64,000 nucleotides of DNA from Malachius bipustulatus (lineage: Eukaryota > Arthropoda > Insecta > Coleoptera > Melyridae), in NCBI GenBank assembly GCA_910589415.1, contig OU342632.1:46179341-46243340 (forward strand). The letters run 5' to 3'. A model generated the notes under the pieces. It saw only the letters and a program-made list of their open reading frames with translations, had not been told where the DNA came from and did not search any database. This document shows positions 1 to 10,610 of this stretch, in pieces. A program made the position numbers and the translations under genes. How positions within the stretch are numbered: the stretch's first letter is position 1; each line of letters begins with the position of its first letter.

Positions 1-983
1 ACTGATTATTAAAACACCACATTTTTTCTTCTTTGTTTTTTTTTCTTTGTGCTAGATCTATACATATATTATGTTATGTGATAGATTGTTATAAGTAGTA
101 TTACGGCTTTATTTATTATATTAAAAGTGTTTATTACTACATGGATGTCCCATTTAAAAAGAACTGGGTAGGTACATGGGAATCTCTGAAACGATAAGAG
201 ATACAGGGTCAGATAAATTAGAGAAAATTGCATATTTTCATTATTATTAAGAATCTGAAACAAAATATTTGTAAACCTCAGGACGCTGCTGAAATATCCT
301 GCAAAAATGGAAAATTAAAAATTAAGATATCCTATTTTATGAAAGAAGTTATATTTTTTAATGTCATTCGATATTTAAAAAATCAGGAAAACCAAAAATT
401 TTAATCGTCTTTTTCGAATTTTCGAACAAAATAAGCTCTGTTTAACCGAAAGTGATAAATAACCATTAAAGCAAGCAATGTGACGTCATTTTGCGACTAC
501 ATACGACGTCATTCCGTGATAAAACTTTTTTATTCGAAAAAAAGAAGACGATAATTTTGAATTTTTTTTTTAATGTGATAGCTTTTTGGTAGCCCTTATA
601 TCTTGTGATCCACAAAATTTTTCATCAACTATTGCCTTGAATAAAATTAAGCATGTCTGCCAGATAAAACACAAACAATCGGTAGGTGTGTAAAGGCCGG
701 TCCAGACGCAACGACTAATTGAACGACATGTCGAATCAGACAAAATGAATCAAGTAAAATGTGAATAAGTGAACTACTCCAATCAAAGATCTACAAATCA
801 TAGAACAATAAATAAAAACATGACTGGACTTGCACTGCATAATGAACTTTGTACTTTGTTGAGTAAAGAAACTAACCTGGAACAGTAACGACATCTGCTG
901 AGTATGTGTGGTGCTGAGCTTACTACTAATTTCATTTGGCATTGGTTGTATTTCAAGGAGGATGAAAAACGTGAGTCGTTGTA

Positions 984-1043
984 GGGTACCTGTATTACCG
1001 ACACTGACGCTTACGAGCCCTAGTGTCGGTAATACAGGTACCC
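984..1043. mobile_element. 60-bp TIR-only palindromic micro-element in A1
   Basis: A near-perfect palindrome starts GGGTACCTGTATTACCGACA and ends with its complement, and TA flanks it on both sides. The same palindrome sits at the same place in A2 and A3, so it predates spread of the MITE. Its arms match the terminal repeats of the larger element at 32909-34154. Confidence 0.7.
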
Positions 1044-1076
1044 TAAGTCGTTATCTCAGAAACACAAAATATTATT

Positions 1077-1223
1077 GCCCGTATTCACAAACGATAATTT
1101 CCTAAATAATTACGTAATCAATTATCCCCATCTCATTCTATTGCGAAAAAACTGCATATCTCCATCTCACTCATTTAATTAATTACGTAATTATTTAGGA
1201 AATTATCGTTTGTGAATACGGGC
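1077..1223. mobile_element. Palindromic MITE with GCCCGTATTCA ends, nested in A1
   Basis: The left arm GCCCGTATTCACAAACGATA is mirrored at the right end, and the arms pair over about 40 bp around a roughly 60-bp centre. It is missing from the equivalent site in A2 and A3, so it inserted after A1. The outermost bases resemble the ends of MITE family B (21252, 26874, 53459). Confidence 0.7.
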
Positions 1224-1860
1224 ATATATGTCTCTCTGAACGAGGATAAAATAACAATTCAATTTGACGTTTCAGTTCGAGTTTAAGTTTTATAATTTAC
1301 CATTTTATAATAATTTCACTTCCAATTCGAACCAACGCACAAACAATAACAGAATTTATTAAGAATAGTGGTCAAAAATGGCATATGAATCATAAAAAAG
1401 TGGCAATAAGGTAGGTGTTTAGTAATATACCAGTATATTCATCAGGTTATTAAATTGTAGTTATGAATTATTGCTTTTCGCAATATCTTTAATATTTTAA
1501 TGATACTGACATGAATTGAAATTAAATATGACACAATGAGAATTGGAACTACTAAAGTTATTTTAAAATTATTATTTTAGTAAAATGAGCTCAGAAATGA
1601 CTACAATAGCCATCTCTCTCTTCCAAGGCGCTAGTTGATGAAAAATTTTGTGGATCACACGATATAATGTGTTTAATACAATACCGAATAACACGAAAAA
1701 AACAACATTAGGTATGTCCGTAAGAAAAACAAAATTTGACTATGAAAGCTCTAGGGTTTAGTTGACCGTGAAAATTTTTATATCATCAGATGGATAGCTG
1801 TTGACGACTTATGCAAGCCTACAAAAAATTAGTACTCGCACGGTAGGTACATGGTACACT

Positions 1861-2385
1861 ATAATATTATGCGACTATGGAAAATTACAGAAAGCCAATT
1901 TAAAATGCGGTTAAAATATTCATAATTGAATCGCATAAAAATACACTATTTCTGCGATTGATGCGCAAGAAGGTTTTTTTTTTTACTTTTTAGTCAATAT
2001 AAATAAAGGCTAAGGTCTGAGACTACTTCCTCGATTATTATTGTTTGCATCGCAGACGGTAACACGTTACATTTTATCTGAAATTTAATTTTATAGGCAA
2101 CTGAAGTCAACAGTTTATTTATTTCCCGAGAGATGTAGGTATGTATTTAGAGTACCTACCTAATTGTTGCATATTTTTGGGAAATTCTTTGGGAAGTCTT
2201 TCTAGGCCAGTAAAAGTCTGTAATAACAATTCAAAGCTAGCGATATTAATAGGTACTTAATTGAAATTTATTTCTAAAAACTTTCCACTTAAAATATTAT
2301 GTGTTATTTTGATTTTGTTTCCTAGGTAACCGATTTTAGGTAGGTATTTGATTTTTTTATTGTTTACCAAAATCAGTTTGGCAAA
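1861..2385. other. AT-rich interval with nothing recognised
   Basis: No gene, RNA or repeat structure was recognised here. The GTAT target duplication of the LTR element begins at 2386. Confidence 0.5.
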
Positions 2386-3137
2386 GTATTGAAATGGATC
2401 GCACCTAGGTAGGATTATAAGGAAATTATTTCCTTCGCCTCATTAAATCAGCTCAAACCGAAAAAGCAAATAGTGCGAGAATAGGTACGTGAATACAAGA
2501 AGGTAAAATTGTTAGAAAATAAAATACAGCCACGCGCCGTTGCATCAATAGAAACGATCCCTGCCTGCACATTAAATATTCATAAAATAAAATCGCTCCA
2601 GCTAGCCACAATTCAGTCCTTCGAGAAAGCGACCACCGCAAGGGTAAATCAACCATTGCCAGATGTTAGGGCAGACACTGTCGGTCCGCGTGATGAAATA
2701 ATAGGTGACCTACATACAAGAACGGATGGAAAGAAACAGACCGTGTGAAGGAATGTGAAATCAGAATTTAAACAATAAGCCTTCGCAAAGACAAAAGTAA
2801 CTCAGTAGTTATTACACCTACGACAATGAAAAGTACACCAATCGATAGGGCGAATTAATAAAGGAAGGCAGCCGGAAATACAGCGTGATACCTAACCGGC
2901 AAGCAGGTGTAAACGCGAAGTGAAAGTTAAGTCGGTGTAATTATAATAACTAGACACAATGAGAAGTACCTAAACGCGTCGGCCGATTTGAAGGAAAATT
3001 TAGATAGTGCAGGTTTAGGAAAATTCAGTGAGATAGCCGCGAGGCCAAATCGCTAAGTCCAGTAATTAGGAAAATACGATTAAGGACTAAATCACGATGC
3101 ATTGTTGCGTGATGTTTAGAAGGCGGGCCGCGGCATC

Positions 3138-3147
3138 TATAAAAGAA
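3138..3147 (+). promoter_or_regulatory. Probable LTR core promoter (TATA box)
   Basis: The motif CTATAAAAGA follows a GC-rich stretch (GGGCCGCGG) that stands out from the AT-rich surroundings. Transcription would start roughly 30 bp downstream. The copy in the 3' LTR is at 6826-6835. Confidence 0.6.
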
Positions 3148-3220
3148 AACGCCTTGCCGCTGCTCGAGAGAGATGAAGATCAGCTTCCGAGCAGGTCGCA
3201 TCTGACTCCTTAACCCTTTA

Positions 3221-3573
3221 GTCGTTGTCCAGAGATGACAATTGTGAACTCCAGATAACGACTCCTTCTTAACCAGCAGTTTGGCCAGAGATGACTTATG
3301 TGAACTCCAGCCGAATTGTCCTTCTTCAACCTGAGAATTTCCATTGAAAATTTAGTTAGGGTCAAATAGCACCCAAACAAACTTCTAATCACAATTCTTA
3401 CCCAGTGATTCGGCCAGAGATGACTTATGTGAACTCCAGCCGAATTGTCCTTATTCAGCCCGAGAATTTCAATTTCCTAATTAGTTAGGATTAAATAGCA
3501 CCCAAACAAACTTCTAATCACAATTCTTACCCAGTGATTCGGCCAGAGATGACTTAGGTGAACTCCAGCCGAA
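3221..3573 (+). repeat. Four-unit hairpin array in the LTR R-U5 region
   Basis: Four units lie at 3221-3262, 3280-3315, 3409-3444 and 3538-3573; the last three recur every 129 bp. Each has a conserved core CCAGAGATGAC plus GTGAACTCCA, closed by a variable stem. The stem is GTCGTT/AACGAC in unit 1 and TTCGGC/GCCGAA in units 3 and 4, with a G-U pair in unit 2. Sequence changes therefore preserve pairing, which suggests an RNA structure. The 3' LTR copy lies 3688 bp downstream (6909-7261). Confidence 0.7.
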
Positions 3574-5217
3574 TTGTCATTCCTAAACCCAGGAAAAACC
3601 CCTTAAGAAATTAATTAGGGCAGATATCATTGCAACCACATTTTCAACAACGTAAAACAATCAAACAGATTCGGCAAATCCACGAGCGCAGATCACATTT
3701 TAAACCCAGTAAAATAATCAGCTAGGAGTTAGGCGACATCAGCAGTAAATACCTAGTAGGTACCTACTCAAACAAGAGTCCGCGGCCGGAAGCAATTACT
3801 CATCAACAAATAATTTATAAATAGGAAATCGAGATAGAGCTAGGAGAGAAAACAGACCCAGGTTAGGAATTAACAATATGTAAACAAAACGGCCCATGAT
3901 TCAATCATCCTATTCTTCGAAGAGTCCGAGTTTTTATTTAGCGCAGATGGTTAGGCAGGAAGCAGTCCCTTTAAAAACGATTTAGAAAGTGAAAGGAGTT
4001 TCTCGCCATTATATGACACCATAAATAAAGATCACATAGCAGAGCACCCCCGGTTAGTACAGGTCTGGATAGAACGAGGCAGCGTTGTCAGATGTAGCAT
4101 CTGCTACTTCGCAAATATTATCGGGAAATACTAATTCCATTACAACACCCAATTAGGGGTTAAAATACGTACTCTATTTCCAAACGTTGGGGGAGGGATC
4201 CACCTCGATGTCCAGGTGAAGACCTCCGTTGTACCAATACAAGAGTATAACTCTTTAAAGTGGAAATCGTACAACAGGGCAAAAGCACCCTCAGAGTAGG
4301 ACAGCATAACAGAAACCAAAGCAAGGTTGTCAGGTGTAATAACCGCCCTCACATGTCAGGAAATCCAATAATCAAAATAAAGTTAGGATCATGAATCGCA
4401 ATTCACAAATAAAAATCCAAAGCAAATCAAAATTAATCCCGAGTATGGGAAAGCCAATTTAGATCCAGAAAACCAAAGTGTCATTATAAGGTCGTTTTTC
4501 CGAATCTCTTCTAACCAGATTTTATACACACCTGAATCTTATGTGACAAATGTTATTATTATGTTCTCATCATACTATCTACGCTCTTTGGGGTGATAGG
4601 CCGACGTACTCGTGTTACTGGCGGACCGGTGTGTTGGTGCCGATACAAAAGATTAAGTAATTTGTCTGTAAACAAGCCTAAACACGAATGAGAAACAAAA
4701 GTCCAGCATTTTCAATCATTAACTAGATTAATGGTTAAAGAGTCGTGGTCTGTAGTGTGGTCAGCTAATAATCACGTTGAGGAACAAAGATCTTCGAACG
4801 GAGCCAACATGCTCTGGGTAACAAATCAAGGTGTGTAGAAAAATCTACAATAATACAGTTGATTAAGGTTTCAATCAGAAAAGCAAATAAGGTAAATCAT
4901 CAGGTATAACAGTGACAAATGCCTAAGGGCAAGGTAACATAGGTGACATAAAGGTCGCCTGACGAGGCAGCATCGACGGGTGCAATAAAAGGTAGAACAA
5001 GACAAATGACAATAAGGTATACAAAGTGATAACTAAATATAGTATCACCCAGGTTATGAATAAAATAAACGGAGGTGAAATAATTCACACTCCTAGGTAA
5101 ATCAACTGTGAAAATAAAATCATTAAATGAAAGAGAATCGGAAGGAACGATTTTATAAAAGATACGCAATCAAAATTCAGGAGAAGTGGCAACCCTGTAC
5201 TCGAATAGGTAATGAGT

Positions 5218-5446
5218 CAGACATTTCCGCAATATCCCGGATCGTCTGAAAACCAAATGGTTGTCTTCCTTAATTAATTCAAGCAGATGCTTGAAATGAA
5301 ATTAAGAAACTAGAAAAAGGAAATTAGGCAAGGAAAATCGTTGAATAGTTAAACACACAGACATTTCCGCATATACCGGATAGTCTGTAACCGAAATAAA
5401 AGCGAAACGAAATGATAAGACATTCCCGCATATACCGGGTAGTCTG
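5218..5446 (+). repeat. Three repeated nested hairpins near the end of U5
   Basis: Units are at 5218-5248, 5358-5387 and 5418-5446. Each has an outer AGAC/GTCT stem and an inner stem around CATATA. The inner stem is TCCG/CGGA in the first two and CCCG/CGGG in the third, a compensatory pair change. Copies in the 3' LTR are at 8906-8936, 9046-9075 and 9106-9134. The function is unknown. Confidence 0.65.
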
Positions 5447-5924
5447 TAAACGAAACAAAAATAAAAAGAAAAGCACAGGTGTGTAAAAGAGTGGAATCCG
5501 AAATGGATTATAGTTTGAAAGATGGATGAAAGGGATCCCTCTTCGCTTTCCATTTTCTTTTGTACTCTCTATGCAAAATCACAGCTCATCTCGCCATTCA
5601 CCATTTTACACCCTTGCAAACGAGTTCTCTCGCTCATCACTCGCTTTTAAACATCTGATAGGAAGCCAACAGTTAACAACGAGTCTCAGTAAATTTCCCC
5701 GCTTTTCCGACAAAAGAAAAATCCCAGTAGGTTCTTTGCGCATCCGTTTCGGCCATAGTAATCCTGGCATACCTCAATCAAAGAGCAGGGGTGACTACGG
5801 TAAAAACTAGGTAAACACAACGTAGGAAAACACAGCGGTCCTATTAAGAGAAATTAGGGAAACTAGACGATCACAAGGTGGCTTTTCGCTACAGATCCTG
5901 AGGCCCGGGTTCGCGTCGTTACAT

Positions 5925-5943
5925 TGGTGCCGTGACCAGGATT
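5925..5943 (+). other. Primer-binding site for tRNA-His
   Basis: TGGTGCCGTGACCAGGATT starts two bases after the LTR end. It is the exact complement of the 3' end of animal tRNA-His (acceptor stem strand, CCA tail and part of the T arm) as I recall that tRNA. Minus-strand DNA synthesis would be primed here. Confidence 0.85.
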
Positions 5944-6026
5944 GAGGGCTAATACGCGGGAATAAATTGGCCGAGAAGGAAAACCCAAAACCAAAAACAC
6001 GAAAACCAAGTAGGAGAGTTAGGGGG

Positions 6027-6068
6027 CGTCTTCCGTCTATCAGGGTACCCGCTGATAGCCTGAAGACG
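6027..6068 (+). other. Internal-domain hairpin with palindromic loop (candidate dimerisation element)
   Basis: CGTCTTC pairs with GAAGACG and CTATCAG with CTGATAG, giving 14 perfect pairs with a 3x3 internal loop. The apical loop GGTACCCG exposes the self-complementary GGTACC. Retroviral genome-dimerisation hairpins have this loop design. The role here is inference. Confidence 0.65.
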
Positions 6069-6077
6069 AGGGGGCGG
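6069..6077 (+). other. Polypurine tract
   Basis: AGGGGGCGG directly precedes the 3' LTR start (TGAAATGG at 6078), where the plus-strand primer should lie. A similar purine run, AGGGGGCG, occurs at 6021-6028. Confidence 0.7.
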
Positions 6078-9000
6078 TGAAATGGATCGCACCTAGGTAG
6101 GATTATAAGGAAATTATTTCCTTCGCCTCATTAAATCAGCTCAAACCGAAAAAGCAAATAGTGCGAGAATAGGTACGTGAATACAAGAAGGTAAAATTGT
6201 TAGAAAATAAAATACAGCCACGCGCCGTTGCATCAATAGAAACGATCCCTGCCTGCACATTAAATATTCATAAAATAAAATCGCTCCAGCTAGCCACAAT
6301 TCAGTCCTTCGAGAAAGCGACCACCGCAAGGGTAAATCAACCATTGCCAGATGTTAGGGCAGACACTGTCGGTCCGCGTGATGAAATAATAGGTGACCTA
6401 CATACAAGAACGGATGGAAAGAAACAGACCGTGTGAAGGAATGTGAAATCAGAATTTAAACAATAAGCCTTCGCAAAGACAAAAGTAACTCAGTAGTTAT
6501 TACACCTACGACAATGAAAAGTACACCAATCGATAGGGCGAATTAATAAAGGAAGGCAGCCGGAAATACAGCGTGATACCTAACCGGCAAGCAGGTGTAA
6601 ACGCGAAGTGAAAGTTAAGTCGGTGTAATTATAATAACTAGACACAATGAGAAGTACCTAAACGCGTCGGCCGATTTGAAGGAAAATTTAGATAGTGCAG
6701 GTTTAGGAAAATTCAGTGAGATAGCCGCGAGGCCAAATCGCTAAGTCCAGTAATTAGGAAAATACGATTAAGGACTAAATCACGATGCATTGTTGCGTGA
6801 TGTTTAGAAGGCGGGCCGCGGCATCTATAAAAGAAAACGCCTTGCCGCTGCTCGAGAGAGATGAAGATCAGCTTCCGAGCAGGTCGCATCTGACTCCTTA
6901 ACCCTTTAGTCGTTGTCCAGAGATGACAATTGTGAACTCCAGATAACGACTCCTTCTTAACCAGCAGTTTGGCCAGAGATGACTTATGTGAACTCCAGCC
7001 GAATTGTCCTTCTTCAACCTGAGAATTTCCATTGAAAATTTAGTTAGGGTCAAATAGCACCCAAACAAACTTCTAATCACAATTCTTACCCAGTGATTCG
7101 GCCAGAGATGACTTATGTGAACTCCAGCCGAATTGTCCTTATTCAGCCCGAGAATTTCAATTTCCTAATTAGTTAGGATTAAATAGCACCCAAACAAACT
7201 TCTAATCACAATTCTTACCCAGTGATTCGGCCAGAGATGACTTAGGTGAACTCCAGCCGAATTGTCATTCCTAAACCCAGGAAAAACCCCTTAAGAAATT
7301 AATTAGGGCAGATATCATTGCAACCACATTTTCAACAACGTAAAACAATCAAACAGATTCGGCAAATCCACGAGCGCAGATCACATTTTAAACCCAGTAA
7401 AATAATCAGCTAGGAGTTAGGCGACATCAGCAGTAAATACCTAGTAGGTACCTACTCAAACAAGAGTCCGCGGCCGGAAGCAATTACTCATCAACAAATA
7501 ATTTATAAATAGGAAATCGAGATAGAGCTAGGAGAGAAAACAGACCCAGGTTAGGAATTAACAATATGTAAACAAAACGGCCCATGATTCAATCATCCTA
7601 TTCTTCGAAGAGTCCGAGTTTTTATTTAGCGCAGATGGTTAGGCAGGAAGCAGTCCCTTTAAAAACGATTTAGAAAGTGAAAGGAGTTTCTCGCCATTAT
7701 ATGACACCATAAATAAAGATCACATAGCAGAGCACCCCCGGTTAGTACAGGTCTGGATAGAACGAGGCAGCGTTGTCAGATGTAGCATCTGCTACTTCGC
7801 AAATATTATCGGGAAATACTAATTCCATTACAACACCCAATTAGGGGTTAAAATACGTACTCTATTTCCAAACGTTGGGGGAGGGATCCACCTCGATGTC
7901 CAGGTGAAGACCTCCGTTGTACCAATACAAGAGTATAACTCTTTAAAGTGGAAATCGTACAACAGGGCAAAAGCACCCTCAGAGTAGGACAGCATAACAG
8001 AAACCAAAGCAAGGTTGTCAGGTGTAATAAACGCCCTCACATGTCAGGAAATCCAATAATCAAAATAAAGTTAGGATCATGAATCGCAATTCACAAATAA
8101 AAATCCAAAGCAAATCAAAATTAATCCCGAGTATGGGAAAGCCAATTTAGATCCAGAAAACCAAAGTGTCATTATAAGGTCGTTTTTCCGAATCTCTTCT
8201 AACCAGATTTTATACACACCTGAATCTTATGTGACAAATGTTATTATTATGTTCTCATCATACTATCTACGCTCTTTGGGGTGATAGGCCGACGTACTCG
8301 TGTTACTGGCGGACCGGTGTGTTGGTGCCGATACAAAAGATTAAGTAATTTGTCTGTAAACAAGCCTAAACACGAATGAGAAACAAAAGTCCAGCATTTT
8401 CAATCATTAACTAGATTAATGGTTAAAGAGTCGTGGTCTGTAGTGTGGTCAGCTAATAATCACGTTGAGGAACAAAGATCTTCGAACGGAGCCAACATGC
8501 TCTGGGTAACAAATCAAGGTGTGTAGAAAAATCTACAATAATACAGTTGATTAAGGTTTCAATCAGAAAAGCAAATAAGGTAAATCATCAGGTATAACAG
8601 TGACAAATGCCTAAGGGCAAGGTAACATAGGTGACATAAAGGTCGCCTGACGAGGCAGCATCGACGGGTGCAATAAAAGGTAGAACAAGACAAATGACAA
8701 TAAGGTATACAAAGTGATAACTAAATATAGTATCACCCAGGTTATGAATAAAATAAACGGAGGTGAAATAATTCACACTCCTAGGTAAATCAACTGTGAA
8801 AATAAAATCATTAAATGAAAGAGAATCGGAAGGAACGATTTTATAAAAGATACGCAATCAAAATTCAGGAGAAGTGGCAACCCTGTACTCGAATAGGTAA
8901 TGAGTCAGACATTTCCGCAATATCCCGGATCGTCTGAAAACCAAATGGTTGTCTTCCTTAATTAATTCAAGCAGATGCTTGAAATGAAATTAAGAAACTA

Positions 9001-9611
9001 GAAAAAGGAAATTAGGCAAGGAAAATCGTTGAATAGTTAAACACACAGACATTTCCGCATATACCGGATAGTCTGTAACCGAAATAAAAGCGAAACGAAA
9101 TGATAAGACATTCCCGCATATACCGGGTAGTCTGTAAACGAAACAAAAATAAAAAGAAAAGCACAGGTGTGTAAAAGAGTGGAATCCGAAATGGATTATA
9201 GTTTGAAAGATGGATGAAAGGGATCCCTCTTCGCTTTCCATTTTCTTTTGTACTCTCTATGCAAAATCACAGCTCATCTCGCCATTCACCATTTTACACC
9301 CTTGCAAACGAGTTCTCTCGCTCATCACTCGCTTTTAAACATCTGATAGGAAGCCAACAGTTAACAACGAGTCTCAGTAAATTTCCCCGCTTTTCCGACA
9401 AAAGAAAAATCCCAGTAGGTTCTTTGCGCATCCGTTTCGGCCATAGTAATCCTGGCATACCTCAATCAAAGAGCAGGGGTGACTACGGTAAAAACTAGGT
9501 AAACACAACGTAGGAAAACACAGCGGTCCTATTAAGAGAAATTAGGGAAACTAGACGATCACAAGGTGGCTTTTCGCTACAGATCCTGAGGCCCGGGTTC
9601 GCGTCGTTACA
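6078..9611 (+). repeat. 3' long terminal repeat (3534 bp)
   Basis: This repeats the 5' LTR at a constant offset of 3688 bp, with the same length and the same TG...CA ends. It is followed by the GTAT target duplication. One substitution was noticed (A at 8031 for C at 4343). Confidence 0.9.
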
Positions 9612-9620
9612 GTATGTATA

Positions 9621-10606
9621 CAGGGTGCACCATATATCCTCTATATTTCTATCTCCTGAACACTGATAAGAGATGCAGGGTCGGTTAAATTAGAGAAAAG
9701 ATGCGCAATTTTATGGTCATCTCTAATCCGTCAAGTCATACAAGATATCTGTTACCATTCCTGAAATATCCTGAAAAAACTGAAATATCGAAATTTCTTA
9801 TTTTCGTCATATCTTTTTTATTATTGTAAATTTATAAATAGTTTTTTTGTAGGCTTACATAAGTCGCCAAGAGCTACCGATCTGACGTTTCAAAAATTTT
9901 CAAAGCCGACTAGATCCCAAGAGTTTTCATTGTCTGTCAACTTTTGTTTTTCTTATGGCCACCATATTGTTTTTTTATGTCGTTCGGTATGAAAAAAATA
10001 ATGGAAAACAAAAACTTCAAAAAATAAATTTCAAAAATTTTTGTTCTTTTTTTTAAAAAACTTTTTTGACCGAATATCACAGAGAAATTAAAAAACCATA
10101 AGGCAAGCAGTATGACTTCATATTGACTTATTTCAGCGAATTTTTTCTTGTTTTTCTTCGAAAAAATAATAAAAATTTTGAAATTTTTTTTAATGTATAT
10201 TTATATTTGGTTTCTATTATGTTTTTATATCGAACGACATAAAAAAATAATATGGCGGCCATAAGAAAAACGAAAGTTAACTGAAAACTCTGCCCGCTTG
10301 TTTATTTATTTATTTATTAGTCGGTTTTGAAAATGGCTTTAAACGTCAGATGGCGACTTATGTAAGCCTACAAAAAATTATTTATTAATTTCCAATAGCA
10401 AGAAAGATATTCCAAAAAAAAGAAATCTCGATTTTTCAGTTTTTTCGGGATATTTCAGCACCGACGGAAAATAAAAAAAAAGTTCAGATTCTTATTAATC
10501 ATCAAATTTAGCATCTTCCACTGTAATTTAACTGATCCTGTATGTTAACGTTTACGAGATAGCAATACAAAGAAGGATATACATATTGCATGTATGATGC
10601 ACCCTG
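9621..10606. mobile_element. Foldback element F2 (CAGGGTGCA ends, TATA target duplication)
   Basis: Arms of nearly 490 bp are inverted repeats of each other. For example, GTAGGCTTACATAAGTCG near 9851 is mirrored near 10355, and the ends CAGGGTGCA and TGCACCCTG sit at 9621 and 10606. TATA flanks both sides (9617-9620 and 10607-10610). No coding sequence was seen. Related copies or fragments lie at 70-1860, 11560-11720, 45140-45420 and 45825-46400. Confidence 0.75.
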
Positions 10607-10610
10607 TATA

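Larger units (their letters stand above)
598..1665. mobile_element. MITE family A, copy A1 (non-autonomous TIR transposon)
   Basis: Terminal inverted repeats of about 38 bp begin ATATCTTGTGATCCACAAAA and end with the complement of ATATCGTGTGATCCACAAAA. The same ends bound copies A2 (12141-13377) and A3 (50303-51114), and the interiors align in order. No open frame resembles a transposase. Copy A1 holds two nested palindromes, at 984-1043 and 1077-1223; the second is absent from A2 and A3. The superfamily is not determined because the target duplication is unclear (TA or TATA fits A1). Confidence 0.75.
70..1860. repeat. Foldback-family repeat copy F1, split by a MITE
   Basis: The segments 70-597 and about 1666-1860 resemble the left and right arms of the foldback element at 9621-10606 and the repeat at 45825-46400. 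Shared landmarks are GATAAGAGATACAGGGTC on the left and GACTTATGCAAGCCTACAAA on the right. MITE copy A1 sits between the arms, so it appears to have inserted into this older repeat. No protein is encoded. The outer boundaries are approximate. Confidence 0.55.
2390..5923 (+). repeat. 5' long terminal repeat (3534 bp)
   Basis: It begins TG, ends CA and is followed directly by the primer-binding site. A TATA box at 3138-3147 would place transcription start near 3170, giving a U3 of about 780 bp and an R-U5 of about 2.75 kb. The R-U5 part holds two sets of repeated hairpins. Short open frames occur on both strands and are duplicated in the other LTR. They have low-complexity composition and no recognisable domain, so I do not annotate them as genes. 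Confidence 0.9.
2390..9611 (+). mobile_element. Complete non-coding LTR retroelement with giant LTRs and a 154-bp interior
   Basis: Two 3534-bp direct repeats (2390-5923 and 6078-9611) start TGAAATGG and end GTTACA. They flank a 154-bp interior that has a primer-binding site at its left end and a polypurine tract at its right end. A 4-bp target duplication GTAT lies at 2386-2389 and 9612-9615. The unit is therefore a retrotransposon insertion, not a tandem duplication. There is no gag, protease, RT, integrase or env, so mobilisation must depend on another element. The only LTR difference I noticed is C4343 versus A8031, implying a very young insertion. The superfamily (BEL/Pao or Gypsy) cannot be told without pol. 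It does not match the usual TRIM (short LTRs) or LARD (long interior) layout. Confidence 0.9.

Noticed and set aside
2390..9611. Segmental tandem duplication of a 3.7-kb unit with several small genes
   Set aside because: TG...CA ends, primer-binding site, polypurine tract and a GTAT target duplication show an LTR retroelement. The repeated short open frames (60-94 codons) have no recognisable domains and appear on both strands.
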